From Celeribacter marinus (GTDB taxonomy: Bacteria; Pseudomonadota; Alphaproteobacteria; Rhodobacterales; Rhodobacteraceae): a DNA stretch of 64,000 nucleotides. The notes beneath the pieces are model-generated. The model worked only from the letters and a program-made list of their open reading frames with translations. It had not been told where the DNA came from and searched no databases. A program made the translations under genes and the position numbers. This document shows, in pieces, positions 26,841-36,177 of this stretch; position 1 is the stretch's first letter, and every line of letters begins with the position of its first letter. The stretch is from the NCBI RefSeq assembly GCF_001308265.1, contig NZ_CP012023.1, forward strand, positions 696,932 to 760,931, read 5' to 3'.

Positions 26841-27402
26841 AAGCAGGATCAATGAACCCGGCCCCAAACAGGGCGAAGGTGAGACCAACACAGACGCAAC
26901 TGCGACACGCGCAGCCGCACCAACTGCAAAATCAGCAGTGCCCGACTATGCCGCGCAAGCCGCAAAGCCGAAAGCGGCGGTTTCCGTGCTGTCCACCGAT
27001 CTGACGATCACCGGCAACCTCAAGACGACCGGCGATATTCAAATCGAAGGTACAGTTGAGGGCGACATCCGCGCGCATCTTTTGACGGTCGGAGAAACCG
27101 CAACCATCCGTGGCGAAGTGATTGCCGACGATGTTGTCGTCAACGGCCGTGTCATTGGTCGTGTGCGTGGCTTGAAAGTCCGCCTGACCTCCACAGCAAA
27201 GGTCGAGGGTGATATCATCCACAAGACCATCGCGATTGAAAGCGGCGCACATTTCGAAGGCTCCGTTCAGCGCGCCGACGATCCGCTCAACAATGGCTCA
27301 AAGGCACCGATGCCAGCAGCGCCTGCGGCCCCCGCCGCTCCTGCGACATCTGCGGCCACATCAGCGGCAACAGCCGCACGCAAGGCTGATAACGGCTCAT
27401 AA
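26830..27402 (+). CDS. bacA: Bactofilin
   Basis: A 190-residue polymer-forming cytoskeletal protein of the DUF583 family. The central beta-helix spans residues 50-150 with regular repeats (GDIQIEGTVEGDIRA, ATIRGEVIADDVVVNG, AKVEGDIIHKTIAIESGAHFEG). The N-terminus (1-50) is polar and Ala/Lys-rich. The C-terminal 35 residues are Ala/Pro-rich and disordered. It starts 11 bases inside the M23 gene. Bactofilins assemble filaments on the inner membrane without nucleotide and recruit wall enzymes. The gene symbol follows the common name of the alphaproteobacterial members. Confidence 0.92.
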   Translation: MFSKSRINEPGPKQGEGETNTDATATRAAAPTAKSAVPDYAAQAAKPKAAVSVLSTDLTITGNLKTTGDIQIEGTVEGDIRAHLLTVGETATIRGEVIADDVVVNGRVIGRVRGLKVRLTSTAKVEGDIIHKTIAIESGAHFEGSVQRADDPLNNGSKAPMPAAPAAPAAPATSAATSAATAARKADNGS

Positions 27403-27430
27403 GCCGTCTGCGCATCAGCATTCTGAATTC

Positions 27431-27458
27431 AAAGGCGGCCTTTCGGGGTCGCCTTTTT
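27431..27458 (+). terminator. Terminator of the M23-bactofilin operon
   Basis: AAAGGCGGCC pairs with GGTCGCCTTT (one G-T pair) and is followed by T residues. Confidence 0.85.
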
Positions 27459-27472
27459 CAATGGGCTACGCA

Positions 27473-27536
27473 GCACCTGTGCCGCGCACCAAGTCGGGCG
27501 CAAAGTCGCGCACCTGTGCCGCGCACCAAGTCGGGC
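27473..27536 (+). repeat. 27-bp direct repeat, two perfect copies
   Basis: The 27 bases at 27473-27499 recur exactly at 27510-27536, a period of 37 with a 10-base spacer. The copies begin GCACCTGTGCC. The region is the gap between the bactofilin terminator and the EamA gene. The remaining bases of the gap hold no recognised gene. Confidence 0.9.
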
Positions 27537-27643
27537 CACCTCCCCCAATCCATCACACCCCCTGATCGGCACCATGTTGCGAATGCGTTTGTCAGGACGT
27601 CTGCGCATGGGCTAAGTGGCACTCTGATACAGAAAGACATGCC

Positions 27644-28537
27644 ATGCCCCTCGCCCACTCCGCCGATGCCCTCAAAGCCGCCAATCTGCGCGGGGCCGCC
27701 CTCATGGTGGCTGCGATGGCATTGTTTGCCGTTGAGGATACGCTGCTCAAGCGCGTTGCAACCCATTTGCCCGTGGGCGAAGTTTTGATGATCTTTGGTT
27801 TGGGTGGCATGGCTGTCTTTGCGGGCTTGATCAAACAGCGCGGCGAGCGCGTGCTTCATCCGGCGCTCTGGTCGCGTGTTATGCTGATCCGAACCCTGTT
27901 TGAAATTCTGGGGCGCGTGTTTTTTACACTCTCGCTCGTTTACACCACGCTGTCGTCAACCTCCGCAATTTTGCAAGCCACGCCGATCGTGGTGACGGCG
28001 GCAGGTGCGATGATCTGGCGCGCACCTGTGGGGGCGGCACGCTGGGCCTTGATCCTACTTGGCTTTGCGGGGGTTCTTATGGTCCTGCGCCCCACATCTG
28101 GCGCGTTCTCGCCACTGTCTATTCTCGCGGTTCTGGGCATGTTGGGATTCGCGGGCCGCGATCTGGCCACACGTGCCGCCCCGCCTGTCTTGTCCTATGC
28201 GCAACTTGGTCTTTACGGCTTTGCCGCCTTGGTCCTATCGGGGATTGGTCTCTTGATCTGGGACGGCCCTGCGGTGGTGCCAACAGGGCTTGATCTTGCG
28301 GCGCTCAGTGCGGCGATTATTGTGGGCGTTGCGGCCTATTCGTGCCTGACCTTTGCGATGCGCATGGGTGAATTGTCGGTTGTCACACCGTTTCGCTATT
28401 CGCGATTGTTGTTTGGTATGGCCATGGGCGTGCTTGTATTTGGCGAGACCCCAGACACATGGGAGATTCTTGGCGGTGTCGTCATCGTCATTGCGGGCCT
28501 GTCGATCATGCTCACCAAACAGCGCCGCAGCTCCTAG
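27644..28537 (+). CDS. EamA/DMT-family exporter
   Basis: A 297-residue protein with ten predicted membrane helices arranged as two EamA repeats. The first half ends with the loop TLSSTSAILQATPIVVTAAGAMIWRAP, the second with GELSVVTPFRYSRLLFGMAMGVLVFGE, a common DMT pattern. Members export metabolites such as amino acids; the substrate is unknown. The stop overlaps the convergent DUF2189 gene by four bases. Confidence 0.87.
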   Translation: MPLAHSADALKAANLRGAALMVAAMALFAVEDTLLKRVATHLPVGEVLMIFGLGGMAVFAGLIKQRGERVLHPALWSRVMLIRTLFEILGRVFFTLSLVYTTLSSTSAILQATPIVVTAAGAMIWRAPVGAARWALILLGFAGVLMVLRPTSGAFSPLSILAVLGMLGFAGRDLATRAAPPVLSYAQLGLYGFAALVLSGIGLLIWDGPAVVPTGLDLAALSAAIIVGVAAYSCLTFAMRMGELSVVTPFRYSRLLFGMAMGVLVFGETPDTWEILGGVVIVIAGLSIMLTKQRRSS

Positions 28538-29307
28538 ATCAAGGCACGCCGATACAGATGCCATGTCGCATGCCCCAGAACCGGCAGGACGATCAGCAAC
28601 CCCAAAAACAGCGGTGCCATGGCGATCAACGTGAGACTTGCCACCAAAATGGCCCATGACATCATGACCACAAAATTTGATGTCACCACTTTGAATGACA
28701 AAATCATTGCCGTGACAAAATCGACCTCCTTGTCGAGCAGATGCGGCAGGCTTGTCACCGTGAGCGAGAACAGCACAAAGGCCAGAACCGCCCCAACCCC
28801 CAATTCCACCGCGATCATCGACAGGCCCGTCGGCGTCAAAAATGCCTCATAAGACGACGAGATATTGGTGAGATTGGAAATGCCCATAAAGAGCGCAAAA
28901 ATCATGTGGGCGAGGAACGACCAAAACAGCACGTAGATGACAATGATTGCGCCCATCCACGGGATTTGGCGGTCCTTTTCGGCCTTCACGATGCCGAGCA
29001 CCTTGTACCAATCCATCGCCCCGCCCCGCTCCAACCGGCGCGACACCTCGTACAGACCCACCGCGGCAAACGGCGCGAACAGTGGAAATCCCAAAGACAT
29101 GGCGAAGGTCCACAACACAGTCCCAGCGTTGAACACGACGAACCCTAAACCGATCAAGACATAGACGGCCGAGAAAAACAGCCCGAACTGCGGCGCACGG
29201 CGAAAATCATGCCATCCTGCGGCCAAGCACTCGCGAAGATCGCGAAACTCAAGCCGCGCAACCTGTGGCAATGGCGCCGCCTGCGCATGTTCAGTGATCT
29301 GTGTCAT
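28534..29307 (-). CDS. DUF2189 membrane protein
   Basis: A 257-residue integral membrane protein. After a soluble N-terminus (1-40) with ECLAAGWHDFRRAPQFGLFFSAVYVLIG there are about six membrane helices. This pattern, and the SFKVVTSNFVVMMSWA segment, match the DUF2189 family, which has no known function and is common in alphaproteobacteria. The 113-base gap to the next gene upstream (deacetylase) contains nothing recognised. Confidence 0.85.
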   Translation of the reverse strand: MTQITEHAQAAPLPQVARLEFRDLRECLAAGWHDFRRAPQFGLFFSAVYVLIGLGFVVFNAGTVLWTFAMSLGFPLFAPFAAVGLYEVSRRLERGGAMDWYKVLGIVKAEKDRQIPWMGAIIVIYVLFWSFLAHMIFALFMGISNLTNISSSYEAFLTPTGLSMIAVELGVGAVLAFVLFSLTVTSLPHLLDKEVDFVTAMILSFKVVTSNFVVMMSWAILVASLTLIAMAPLFLGLLIVLPVLGHATWHLYRRALI

Positions 29308-29420
29308 ATATCCTCCCCGCTGCCTCCAATCGGAAACAGTCCAACGTCGGATGATTTGACGCGATTGCCCTGCGGCATGTCAAGCACCGCGCAATAATGT
29401 TGTGCACTCAATTGAGCACA

Positions 29421-30821
29421 CTATTCGCCCGCAGGTGCCGCCGTGAGTTGATAGCTCAAAGGTACGAGACTGACAGTCGCGGCGCGATTGCCCAAGGCCC
29501 ATTCGGCCAAGGCCTGAATGGTTTGGGGGGTTGAGCGCCCCAACAGCACGATCCCGTTGTCGATCCCTGCACGAAAGGCCGCCTGATCAAGAAACCGCTT
29601 GATCGCCGCCACATCTTGGTCGCGCCCGTCAATATCGCGAAACACCAAAACGGCTGGTTGATCTTCGCGTTGCGCCTCTTGTTTCAACGCATTGAGGCCG
29701 CGTGGAAAGGAGACCAATCCGCGCCCGTTTGCAGCCGCAGCTGCGACCACCTGAGCGGCGACCTGACGGCTGGATTGATAACTTGCAGACGGCACATCGA
29801 GGAACCCGATGGACACGGGCATGATATCCTCGGCTTGCGCCAGTGTTGTGGCCGCATCTTGCGGGGTTGCCCCTTGTGGCAGACCCACCATGGCCAACAC
29901 TTCGAGACCCTGATCGCGGTAGGCCGCTGCACGCGCGCCCGCCGCAGGGGCCAAGACATCAACGCCAAAGGTGATCGGGAACGGCAATTTGGCAATGGCA
30001 GCATCCTGTGGCCCGAGCTGGGCCACGTCGACCAAGATCACCGACATCATCGGGCCGGCCACATCACCGGCGAACATTGCAGAGTTGACGATCAAGGCTG
30101 GCAAATCCTCGGCCATAACAACGGGCGTGTCTGCCGCGTCTGTTGCGGCTGTGACGGTCGGCAAACGGGTTGATTTTCGGGTGTCGTCACGGTCGGTGAA
30201 CGAGCCGACTTTCTCCCCCAACGGTTCGGACGCACTTTGACCCAACAGAGCATCGGGTTTGGCCTCACGGTCGTCGTTTGGCATTTGCGGTTGTGCGGGG
30301 GCGATATCAGCGCCCTCAGGCACGGCGATCACATTTGGCGCGGCCTCCATTGCATCTGGCATCATCGGCGCGGATGGAGCTGCACCTTGTGCCTGTGGTT
30401 CTGGCGCCTGTGGGGTAGGCAAAACGCGGGTATCTTGGCCAACTTGCGGATCGATCAACTCACCAGATTCGGGCGCATCGCGCGTACCAAGCGTATCTGG
30501 TGTCGCGATATCGGGCTGTGGCGCGGACATTGTGGCGTCCAATTGATCCGCTCCCGCTTTGCGCTCTTGGGCCATGTCAGCCGCAGGTTCATCGGGCTGT
30601 GCGCCAGAGCGATCCGGCTCGGCGGCTGGCCGATCAGGCGTCACTTGCGGCGCGTCCATCTCGACGGGGAGCGCATCGCCGGCACCCGGTGCCGCCTCAT
30701 CCGTTGTAACCGGCAAGGGCATAGAGACCTCAACAGGCCCAACGACCTCATTGGCCACGGTCAAAATCCCGCCCCCAACGACGAGACCCCAAATCAAACC
30801 TGTCAGAATACCGCGACCCAT
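29421..30821 (-). CDS. Divergent polysaccharide deacetylase family protein
   Basis: A 466-residue protein with an N-terminal membrane anchor (GILTGLIWGLVVGGGILTVA), a long disordered Pro/Asp/Glu/Ala-rich linker (about 40-220) that contains near-repeats of the type PDRPAAEPDRSGAQPD, and a C-terminal NodB-like domain (PF04748 type, about 235-460). The domain carries ITFGVDVLAPAAGARAAAYRDQGLEVLAMVGLPQG. The true function of the divergent family is uncertain. I use the ATG at 30821 (AAGGAG upstream, 17 codons inside the longest frame). Confidence 0.8.
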   Translation of the reverse strand: MGRGILTGLIWGLVVGGGILTVANEVVGPVEVSMPLPVTTDEAAPGAGDALPVEMDAPQVTPDRPAAEPDRSGAQPDEPAADMAQERKAGADQLDATMSAPQPDIATPDTLGTRDAPESGELIDPQVGQDTRVLPTPQAPEPQAQGAAPSAPMMPDAMEAAPNVIAVPEGADIAPAQPQMPNDDREAKPDALLGQSASEPLGEKVGSFTDRDDTRKSTRLPTVTAATDAADTPVVMAEDLPALIVNSAMFAGDVAGPMMSVILVDVAQLGPQDAAIAKLPFPITFGVDVLAPAAGARAAAYRDQGLEVLAMVGLPQGATPQDAATTLAQAEDIMPVSIGFLDVPSASYQSSRQVAAQVVAAAAANGRGLVSFPRGLNALKQEAQREDQPAVLVFRDIDGRDQDVAAIKRFLDQAAFRAGIDNGIVLLGRSTPQTIQALAEWALGNRAATVSLVPLSYQLTAAPAGE

Positions 30822-31046
30822 ATCTCGCGTGCTCCTTGATCCATTGCGCAAAACCGCGCGTGACGTCCTCATGCGCGCATTGGCGCGATGTGCCTTTTTG
30901 TAGGAAGTTTACGGTGTTACCCTTGACCCTACATCAGCCTTCGTGAACATGTATAACGCGCCTTGTCGGCGGGATCATCCCCCTTTGACGCACCCAATCC
31001 CAAAGCGCGACCAAAAGGCCGCGCACCCTGATCAAAAGAGCGTAAA

Positions 31047-31634
31047 ATGCTGCTACTCATCGATAATTACGACAGTTTTACCTACAATCTCGTCCACTAT
31101 ATCGGTGAATTGGGATGGGAGGCGCAGGTTGTGCGCAATGATGCGCTTGATGTGCAAGAGGCAATGGCGCTCAAACCATCGGGTATCTTGCTCTCACCTG
31201 GCCCCAAAACACCCCATGAGGCGGGCATTTGTGTCCCACTGGTGCATGCGGCCGCGGAAACCGGAACGCCCTTGTTCGGCGTGTGTCTGGGCCACCAATC
31301 CATTGGAGACGCATTTGGCGGCAACGTTGTGCGCTGTCATGAGATTGTGCATGGCAAAATGGGTGAGATATTGCATGAGGGCAAAGGCGTCTTCGCCGGT
31401 CTGCCCTCACCCCTCTTGGGCACGCGCTATCATTCTTTGGTTGTTGAGCGCGACACCCTGCCCGACTGCCTTGAGGTCACCGCGCAATTGGAGGACGGCA
31501 CGATCATGGGCCTCAAACACAAAACCCTGCCCATCGAAGGCGTACAGTTTCACCCCGAGAGCATCCGCTCACAACACGGTCACGCTATGCTCAAAACCTT
31601 CCTCGACCGCCTCCCTGTTCTCGAAAAGGCCTAA
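31047..31634 (+). CDS. trpG: Anthranilate synthase component II (glutamine amidotransferase)
   Basis: This 195-residue class I glutamine amidotransferase supplies ammonia to TrpE. The catalytic cysteine is in [15 protein letters not shown], and the His-Glu pair in [11 protein letters not shown]. Six bases separate it from trpD, which supports the trp role over pabA, though a dual role is possible. trpE is not within the window; it should lie elsewhere. SD is weak (AAGAG). Confidence 0.93.
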   Translation: MLLLIDNYDSFTYNLVHYIGELGWEAQVVRNDALDVQEAMALKPSGILLSPGPKTPHEAGICVPLVHAAAETGTPLFGVCLGHQSIGDAFGGNVVRCHEIVHGKMGEILHEGKGVFAGLPSPLLGTRYHSLVVERDTLPDCLEVTAQLEDGTIMGLKHKTLPIEGVQFHPESIRSQHGHAMLKTFLDRLPVLEKA

Positions 31635-31639
31635 ATTCA

Positions 31640-32671
31640 ATGTCCGATATCTCGTTCGAAAAGCTAAAACCATTCATAGGCTTAGCCGCTGATCGCGCCT
31701 TGACCCGCGCAGAGGCCGAGGCAGCGTTCGAGATATTGTTCAAAGGCGAAGCTACTGCACCGCAGATTGCGGGGCTCTTGATGGCCCTGCGCACACGCGG
31801 CGAAGCCGTGGGCGAGATTGCGGGGGCCGCCGCCTCCATGCGGGCCAATTGCATCCCCGTCAAAGCGCCAAAAGGCGCGATGGACATCGTTGGCACGGGC
31901 GGTACGGGCAAGGCCACACTACAGATTTCCACCGCCACCGCGTTTTGCGTAGCGGGTGCGGGCGTGCCCGTGGCCAAGCACGGCAACCGCAAACTGTCCT
32001 CTAATTCGGGTGCGGCCGATAGTCTTGGCGTCAACGGCATCAACGTCATGGTCGGCGCGGATGTGGTCGAGGAGGCGCTGAATGAGATCGGCATTGCCTT
32101 TATGATGGCACCGATGCACCACCCCGCGATGAAACACGTGATGCCCGTTCGCATTGATCTGGGCACCCGCACCGTGTTCAACATCCTCGGCCCGCTCACC
32201 AATCCCGCAGGCGTCAAACGTCAATTGACCGGCGCGTTTTCACCCGATCTGTTGCGCCCAATGTGCGAAACGCTTGCAGACCTTGGTTCTGAGCGCGCAT
32301 GGCTGGTCCACGGCTCGGACGGCACAGACGAGATAACGATCACTGGTCCCACAAAAGTCGTGGCCCTACACAATGGCCTGATCCACAATGATGAGGTCCA
32401 CCCCGAACAAGCGGGGCTACCTTGTTATGCGTTCAGCGAGATCGAAGGTGGCAGCCCCGAATCGAACGGCAAACGCATGCGCGCTGTTTTGGCGGGTGAA
32501 GACTACGGCGCGTACCGTGACGCGGTGCTTTTGAACGCCGCCGCCGCCCTATTGATTGCCGACCGCGTGGAAAGCCTCAAGGACGGCGTTGAAATGGCAG
32601 CCGAGAGTTTGGACAGCGGCGAGGCACTTAAACGTCTGGTGGCCTTAGCTGAAATGACGTCTCGCCACTAA
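31640..32671 (+). CDS. trpD: Anthranilate phosphoribosyltransferase
   Basis: TrpD joins anthranilate to phosphoribosyl pyrophosphate. The 343-residue chain has the PRPP motif [15 protein letters not shown] and the [18 protein letters not shown] segment, then the C-terminal signature [11 protein letters not shown]. In the motif the usual Asp is replaced by Thr (GTGGTGK instead of GTGGDGK). Two hundred bases after its stop the tryptophan gene string breaks off; trpC follows only at 41653. Confidence 0.93.
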   Translation: MSDISFEKLKPFIGLAADRALTRAEAEAAFEILFKGEATAPQIAGLLMALRTRGEAVGEIAGAAASMRANCIPVKAPKGAMDIVGTGGTGKATLQISTATAFCVAGAGVPVAKHGNRKLSSNSGAADSLGVNGINVMVGADVVEEALNEIGIAFMMAPMHHPAMKHVMPVRIDLGTRTVFNILGPLTNPAGVKRQLTGAFSPDLLRPMCETLADLGSERAWLVHGSDGTDEITITGPTKVVALHNGLIHNDEVHPEQAGLPCYAFSEIEGGSPESNGKRMRAVLAGEDYGAYRDAVLLNAAAALLIADRVESLKDGVEMAAESLDSGEALKRLVALAEMTSRH

Positions 32672-32704
32672 ACACGATACTCTTTTTCTTGGTCTAAAAT
32701 ATCC

Positions 32705-32741
32705 ACGGCGCGCCCTTTTGCAAAGGCGCGCCGTTTGTTTT
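32705..32741 (+). terminator. Terminator after trpD
   Basis: ACGGCGCGCC and GGCGCGCCGT form a perfect 10-bp stem with a 10-base loop, followed by a T-rich stretch. It closes the trpGD transcript on the near side of the inserted dct block and can also stop the convergent dctM transcript (A/T flanks). Confidence 0.85.
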
Positions 32742-32757
32742 TTCACCCCTGTGAGGG

Positions 32758-34158
32758 CTAGTTCGTTATGATCTCCGGCCCCATCAGCGTGGTGGGCAGG
32801 AAGGTCGAGATGATCGGCACGTAGGTGATCAGGATCAGGAACACGAACAGGATCGCGAGGAACGGTAGCGCCGCGCGCACCACGGCCATCATCGGCATGC
32901 CCGCCACACCCGAGGTCACGAACAGGTTGAGACCTACAGGCGGTGTAATCATCCCGATTTCCATGTTCACCACCATGATGATGCCAAGGTGGATCGGATC
33001 AACGCCAAGCTCGATCGCAATCGGGAACACCAGTGGGGCCACGATGACGATAAGACCCGATGGCTCCATGAATTGCCCGCCGATGAGCAGGATCACGTTG
33101 ACCATCACGAGGAACATGATCTTGCCAAAGCCCGCCGAAAGCATCGCGTTGGCGATCTGCTGCGGGATTTGCTCGTCTGTCAAAACGTGCTTTAGGATCA
33201 AAGCGTTGGCGATGATGAACATCAACATGATGGTCAGCTTGCCCGCATCGAACAGGGTCCGGCGCGTATCTTTGTGAAACAGCGCGGTGACCAGAGCCTG
33301 CGGATGGCGCGCAAGGGATTTGGTCACGCCACCGTTCTCGGCGGAGGCCGCGAGTGGCCCCATGTCACGGTAGACGAACGAGGCCACAAGGAAGGCATAG
33401 ACAGAAGCCACGGCGGCCGCTTCGGTCGGTGTGAAAATCGCCCCTGTGATGCCCGGAATACCGTAAATGCCGACCATAATGATGACGATCAACATCAGGC
33501 CCCAGAACGCATCCTTGAACGAGGCCCAAATCTCGCCCCATCCAGCCCAGTCGCCTTTTGGCAAGTTCTTGACGCGTGCAATGACGTAGATCGCAATCAT
33601 CAACATCGTCCCTGCCAAGAGGCCAGGGATCACACCCGCGAGGAACATGCGGCCCACAGACACATCCGTGGCGGAGGCATAGACCACCATCACGATGGAG
33701 GGCGGGATCAAAATGCCAAGCGTGCCTGCGTTACAGATCACCCCTGCGGCGAAGTCTTTGGTGTAGCCGACCTTGGTCATAGCCGCGATCACGATGGAGC
33801 CGATGGCCACCACCGTTGCGGGGGATGAGCCTGAAAGTGCGGCAAAGATCATACAGGCGAACACGCCCGCAATGGCCAGACCGCCGTGGAAATGGCCGAC
33901 ACAGGCGATGGAGAACCGCACGATGCGCGTGGCCACGCCGCCCGTCGACATAAACGACGAGGCAAGGATAAAGAATGGGATGGCCAAAAGCGTGTAGTGG
34001 CCCGCCATGGCCTGATAGAGCGACTGTGCGACAGAGGCCAAAGACGTATCTGAAAAGGCCAGCAAAAAGATCATGGACGACAGGCCGAGCGAGACGGCAA
34101 TCGGCACACCGATCAGCAAAAGCCCGATCACGAATGAAAAGAGAATGACGACTTCCAT
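32758..34158 (-). CDS. dctM: TRAP transporter large permease DctM
   Basis: A 466-residue membrane protein with 12 predicted helices, matching the large permease of tripartite ATP-independent periplasmic transporters. Diagnostic segments are ALSGSSPATVVAIGSI, GTLGILIPPSIVMVVYASATDVSVG, and IGMITPPVGLNLFVTSGVAG. It uses the sodium or proton gradient to bring in the substrate delivered by DctP. Five bases separate it from dctQ. Confidence 0.94.
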   Translation of the reverse strand: MEVVILFSFVIGLLLIGVPIAVSLGLSSMIFLLAFSDTSLASVAQSLYQAMAGHYTLLAIPFFILASSFMSTGGVATRIVRFSIACVGHFHGGLAIAGVFACMIFAALSGSSPATVVAIGSIVIAAMTKVGYTKDFAAGVICNAGTLGILIPPSIVMVVYASATDVSVGRMFLAGVIPGLLAGTMLMIAIYVIARVKNLPKGDWAGWGEIWASFKDAFWGLMLIVIIMVGIYGIPGITGAIFTPTEAAAVASVYAFLVASFVYRDMGPLAASAENGGVTKSLARHPQALVTALFHKDTRRTLFDAGKLTIMLMFIIANALILKHVLTDEQIPQQIANAMLSAGFGKIMFLVMVNVILLIGGQFMEPSGLIVIVAPLVFPIAIELGVDPIHLGIIMVVNMEIGMITPPVGLNLFVTSGVAGMPMMAVVRAALPFLAILFVFLILITYVPIISTFLPTTLMGPEIITN

Positions 34159-34163
34159 TGGGA

Positions 34164-34853
34164 TTATTCCTCGTATGCGCCGTGCGCAACGCGCTCGACT
34201 TCCTCTTCGGCCTCGTGGGACACGATGAGGCTATCTTGGGTGCCTGCGATGATGCGCAGCGTCGCCTGAACCACGCGCAGCAAAATGAGCGCACAGCCAA
34301 ACGGCAAAATGAAATAGGGGATCACGCGGGGCAACTTGTCATAGGCCTCGCCGTAATTGATGGCATCCTCCAACCACCGGAAAATGCCGAGCATCGGCAC
34401 TTGGTCGGTGGTGTAGAACGCGCGGTCGCGCACGCCCTCGGTAAAGCCCATGGGAAACCAACGTCCATCGGTGGGCTGAAGGGCTGCAAACGGTGCCCAG
34501 TAGTCCCACGCCCCCTTGAGCAAAAGCGAGGCATAGATGATGCAAGCCGCCGCTGACAGCAAAGCCGCAATCCGCTTGCCACGCGTGGGCAGCATGTTTG
34601 TGACCGCATCCACACCGAGGTGGGATGTCTTTTTGAACCCGTAGGAAATGCCGAGCAATACGAGCCATGCGAACAGGATCAATACCACTTCGAGGCCCCA
34701 GATCAACGAGGTGTTATACACATAGCGCATGACCACATTGACGAAGGTGATCAACGTCATAGCGCCGAGAATTAAGGAAATTACGTTCTCTTCAAGCCCG
34801 TCGAAAAACCGCGCGAGCGGTGTCTTGGGTAAATTGTCTTGGTGGTGTGTCAT
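34164..34853 (-). CDS. dctQ: TRAP transporter small permease DctQ
   Basis: A 229-residue protein with four predicted membrane helices, typical of DctQ. The segment VNVVMRYVYNTSLIWGLEVVLILFAWLVLLGISYGFKKTSHLGVD carries the family pattern. There is an extended loop around 115-160 (PTDGRWFPMGFTEGVRDRAFYTTDQ), longer than in short DctQ proteins. It forms the membrane complex with DctM. Confidence 0.92.
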   Translation of the reverse strand: MTHHQDNLPKTPLARFFDGLEENVISLILGAMTLITFVNVVMRYVYNTSLIWGLEVVLILFAWLVLLGISYGFKKTSHLGVDAVTNMLPTRGKRIAALLSAAACIIYASLLLKGAWDYWAPFAALQPTDGRWFPMGFTEGVRDRAFYTTDQVPMLGIFRWLEDAINYGEAYDKLPRVIPYFILPFGCALILLRVVQATLRIIAGTQDSLIVSHEAEEEVERVAHGAYEE

Positions 34854-34916
34854 AAGACCCTCATCCCTCTCATCCCGCGGTGTGCCGCGTGCGGCCCGAC
34901 CATGCGGTGGTTGTCA

Positions 34917-34948
34917 AACGGCCCCGCACCGGATTGGGCGGGGCCGTT
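34917..34948 (-). terminator. Perfect 11-bp hairpin between dctP and dctQ
   Basis: AACGGCCCCGC and GCGGGGCCGTT are exact inverted copies with a ten-base loop. Only a short T run follows on the minus strand. A stem of this kind after the binding-protein gene may protect the dctP message or let through only part of the transcripts, giving more DctP than permease. Confidence 0.75.
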
Positions 34949-34970
34949 GCAGTCCATCAAATGCGTATGC

Positions 34971-35972
34971 TTAGTGCTTCGCGTTGATCTCTTGGGCTGC
35001 GGCGATGTTGTCGGCGCCAACGTCACCCTCAAACTGTGCCCAAACCGGCTTCATGACGTCGACCCAAGCCTGACGCTGTTCTGCGTTCAATTCGCGGATC
35101 ACACCACCGGCATCCAAAACAGCCTGACGGTTTTGCGCGTCAACTTCGGCAATTGCCGCGTTCCGGTCAGCTGTGACTTCGGTCATGATTGTGGAGAGCT
35201 GATCGCGAACACCAGCGTCAAGACCGTCCCACCAATCAACGGATGTCACAACCATGTAGTCGAGCAAACCGTGGTTGGTTTCTGTTGTACCGTCTTGAAC
35301 TTCAAAGAACTTCTGACCGTAAACGTTGGACCATGTGTTTTCCTGACCGTCGACAACACCCGTCTGGAGCGCGCCGTAGACTTCGGAGAACGCCATTGGC
35401 TGTGGGGACGCATCAAGGGCTTCCATCTGGGCGACGAGCACGTCAGATGGCTGAACGCGGAATTTCAGACCAGCGGCGTCTGTTGGCAGAACCAAAGGCT
35501 TGTTTGCCGAGAACTGCTTGAGACCATTGTGCCAGAACCCCAGACCCAAAAGGCCGCGGCGTGTCATGGATTTTTTCATGCTCTGGCCAACTTCGGACTG
35601 TTGGAACTCTTCAACCGCTTCCATGTTTTTGAACATGAACGGCAGATCGAAAATGCGGTAGACTTTGGTGAAGGCTTCGAATTTGGAAAGCGATGGCGCG
35701 GCCATCTGAACGTCACCCTGAAGCATCGCTTCGAGAACCTGATCATCGTTGTACAGCGTGGAGTTCGGGTAGACCTCGACGCAAGCTGTGCCGTTCATTT
35801 CCGCGTTTACACGCTCCATGAACAAAGACGCAGCGATGCCTTTAGGGTGTTTGTCTGTGTTGGTGACGTGGCTAAACTTAATCACCATTTCGCCGTCATC
35901 ACATGCGGCAAAGCCGGCCTGTGCAGTGACGGTAAGGGCAAGAGCCGTAGCGGCGGTTGCGAGCAATTTCAT
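34971..35972 (-). CDS. dctP: TRAP transporter substrate-binding protein DctP
   Basis: From the ATG at 35972 (GGGAGG seven bases before) the protein has 333 residues with a signal peptide ending at AQAGFAA. The mature part is a DctP-type binding protein: IKFSHVTNTDKHPKG, the FRVQPSDV segment whose arginine binds a carboxylate, and DGQENTWSNVYGQKFFEVQ. Its company with dctB/dctD makes C4-dicarboxylates (succinate, fumarate, malate) the likely substrates. Two 18-bp palindromes lie about 200-255 bases upstream. Confidence 0.94.
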   Translation of the reverse strand: MKLLATAATALALTVTAQAGFAACDDGEMVIKFSHVTNTDKHPKGIAASLFMERVNAEMNGTACVEVYPNSTLYNDDQVLEAMLQGDVQMAAPSLSKFEAFTKVYRIFDLPFMFKNMEAVEEFQQSEVGQSMKKSMTRRGLLGLGFWHNGLKQFSANKPLVLPTDAAGLKFRVQPSDVLVAQMEALDASPQPMAFSEVYGALQTGVVDGQENTWSNVYGQKFFEVQDGTTETNHGLLDYMVVTSVDWWDGLDAGVRDQLSTIMTEVTADRNAAIAEVDAQNRQAVLDAGGVIRELNAEQRQAWVDVMKPVWAQFEGDVGADNIAAAQEINAKH

Positions 35973-36177
35973 GGGTGTCCTCCCTGACATGATCCCGAAT
36001 TGAATAGTGGCGCGCGCAGGTCCCTCACGGACCACGGCACACTCATGATTAAAAAACAGGAGGGACGAGAGGCGGACAAGACATCGTGAAAGAAATGTGA
36101 ACAGGGGAAAATTTATGCGCGATTTCAATGGACTATGGGTGTCAAAAACGCATAGCTGCCATGCTGCGCCCGCATCA

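Noticed and set aside
36008..36026. A possible -24/-12 (sigma-54) promoter for dctP
   Set aside because: GG and GC are at the right distance on the minus strand, but the surrounding bases do not fit TGGCAC and TTGC. The DctD in this window also lacks the sigma-54 loop.
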